Below, piece after piece: positions 32,488 to 33,130 of a stretch of 33,130 bases of DNA (the stretch's first letter is position 1; each line of letters begins with the position of its first letter). The notes under the pieces were generated by a model, which was given only the letters and a program-made list of their open reading frames with translations, did not search any database and had not been told where the DNA came from. The stretch comes from Candidatus Methanomethylicus oleisabuli (GTDB lineage: Archaea; Thermoproteota; Methanomethylicia; Methanomethylicales; Methanomethylicaceae), in NCBI GenBank assembly GCA_001717025.1, contig MAGU01000034.1, forward strand, positions 1 through 33,130. Reading direction: 5' to 3'. Both the position numbers and the translations under genes were made by a program.

Positions 32488-33130
32488 TGCTCGCCGCCTC
32501 CCTTCACCTGGGAGGAGTAGACCTCCCGGTAGATCATGTTGCTCTCCAGCAGCTCCTCGTGGGTGCCCACCGCGTCGACCTTGCCGCCCTCCATCACGAC
32601 GATCTTGTCCGCGTCCTCAATGGAGGATATGCGCTGGGATATGATTATCTTGGTCATGCCCGGCAGCTCATCGCGGAGCGCGCGCCTGATGAGGGCGTCG
32701 GTCTTCGTGTCGATGGCGCTCGTTGAGTCGTCGAGTATCAGGACCTTCGGATCCTTCAGGAGCGCCCTGGCGATGCAGAGGCGCTGCCGCTGTCCCCCGG
32801 AGACGTTCGTCCCCCCCTGCTCGATGCGGGTGTCGTAGCCGTCAGGGAAGGAGCGGATGAATCCGTCCGCCTGCGCGAGCTTGCAGACCCGGACCAGCTC
32901 CTCGTCGGATGCCCCCTCGTTGCCCCAGCGCAGGTTCTCCTTTATGGTGCCGGAGAACAGGACGTTCTTCTGGAGGACCATGCCAACAGCATCGCGCAGC
33001 ACCTTGAGGTCGTAGCCGCGCACATCCACGCCGCCGACCGCCACGGAGCCGGCGGTGACGTCGTAGAGGCGGGGGATTAGCTGCACGAGGGTGGTCTTCG
33101 AGGAGCCGGTGCCCCCAATGATCCCCACGG
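32484..33130 (-). CDS. Partner ABC exporter half-transporter, C-terminal ATPase (partial)
   Basis: The gene continues past the window end; about 215 residues of its ATPase are visible. The Walker A is GGTGSSKTT, with Ser in place of the usual Gly before the Lys, a variant seen in this exporter branch. The Q-loop is VGMVLQKNVLF, signature NVSGGQRQRLC, Walker B VLILDDSTSAIDT (Asp-Asp instead of Asp-Glu) and the switch position IISQRIS (Gln instead of His). Loss of the catalytic Glu and switch His means this is the degenerate site of an asymmetric heterodimer with the 631-residue protein. The stop overlaps the next start by four bases. Confidence 0.93.
   Translation of the reverse strand, partial: VGIIGGTGSSKTTLVQLIPRLYDVTAGSVAVGGVDVRGYDLKVLRDAVGMVLQKNVLFSGTIKENLRWGNEGASDEELVRVCKLAQADGFIRSFPDGYDTRIEQGGTNVSGGQRQRLCIARALLKDPKVLILDDSTSAIDTKTDALIRRALRDELPGMTKIIISQRISSIEDADKIVVMEGGKVDAVGTHEELLESNMIYREVYSSQVKGGGEQ

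Overview
The window is archaeal chromosome, most likely from the TACK/Thermoproteota side. The evidence is a thermosome gene, RNA polymerase subunit Rpo6/RpoK, a ribosomal protein S25e (an archaeal protein I know mainly from Crenarchaeota-type lineages, not Euryarchaeota), an Ard1-type N-acetyltransferase, inositol-1-phosphate synthase, a tetraether-synthase-like radical SAM protein, TrmB/RAM regulators and TATA-type promoters. An MtrH homologue with a corrinoid protein implies tetrahydromethanopterin-type one-carbon chemistry, so lineages such as Methanomethylicia or Bathyarchaeia are reasonable guesses. No rRNA or tRNA gene was found, so the assignment stays an inference. Most genes are chromosomal housekeeping genes; there is no phage, insertion sequence, CRISPR array or origin that I can recognise.

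Layout. 1-171: 3' end of a nucleoside-phosphorylase-like gene. 172-855: a gene-poor stretch with an odd purine-rich tract and a tandem AT repeat. 856-2720: Toprim protein, an unknown protein, Ard1 acetyltransferase, a small membrane protein. 2869-4792: thermosome and rpoK. 4994-6571 (minus): S25e, cyclophilin-like protein and LarB in one tight operon. 6624-9663: tetraether-synthase-like radical SAM gene divergent from a TrmB regulator, which overlaps tail-to-tail with a KaiC/RAD55-like ATPase. 10019-11089: inositol-1-phosphate synthase. 11156-11926: divergent DUF134 and NifX-type genes sharing two 17-bp repeats. 12184-15282 (minus): class III aminotransferase, TatD hydrolase, small membrane protein, thioredoxin. 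15415-16594 (minus): SerB and an ACT protein. 16726-19248: corrinoid protein, MetE-core protein and MtrH homologue. 19310-19777: two RAM-domain proteins. 20094-22225: membrane protein and MFS transporter. 22501-26756: an unknown protein and an exported-protein locus ending in a membrane-anchored winged-helix protein. 26781-27263: small ORF plus a broken gene. 27342-28184: endonuclease IV. 28676-33130 (minus): an ABC-2 exporter and a heterodimeric ABC exporter of bacterial type cut by the window end.

The most interesting systems. (1) The corrinoid/MetE-core/MtrH cluster looks like a three-part methyl relay, probably methyl-H4MPT to corrinoid to homocysteine (a folate-independent methionine synthase with its own corrinoid carrier). 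Two active-site departures are visible: the Asp of the corrinoid DxHxxG motif is Gly, and the Glu zinc ligand of MetE is Ala. (2) Two genes for exported proteins share a 36-bp promoter-proximal element (35/36 identical), and the second is followed by a signal-peptide/ectodomain/TM/cytoplasmic winged-helix protein, suggesting a surface sensor that regulates its own locus. (3) A divergent DUF134/NifX pair has a clear candidate operator. (4) A pseudogene at 26781-27062 is restored by two compensating one-base changes, both in G homopolymers.
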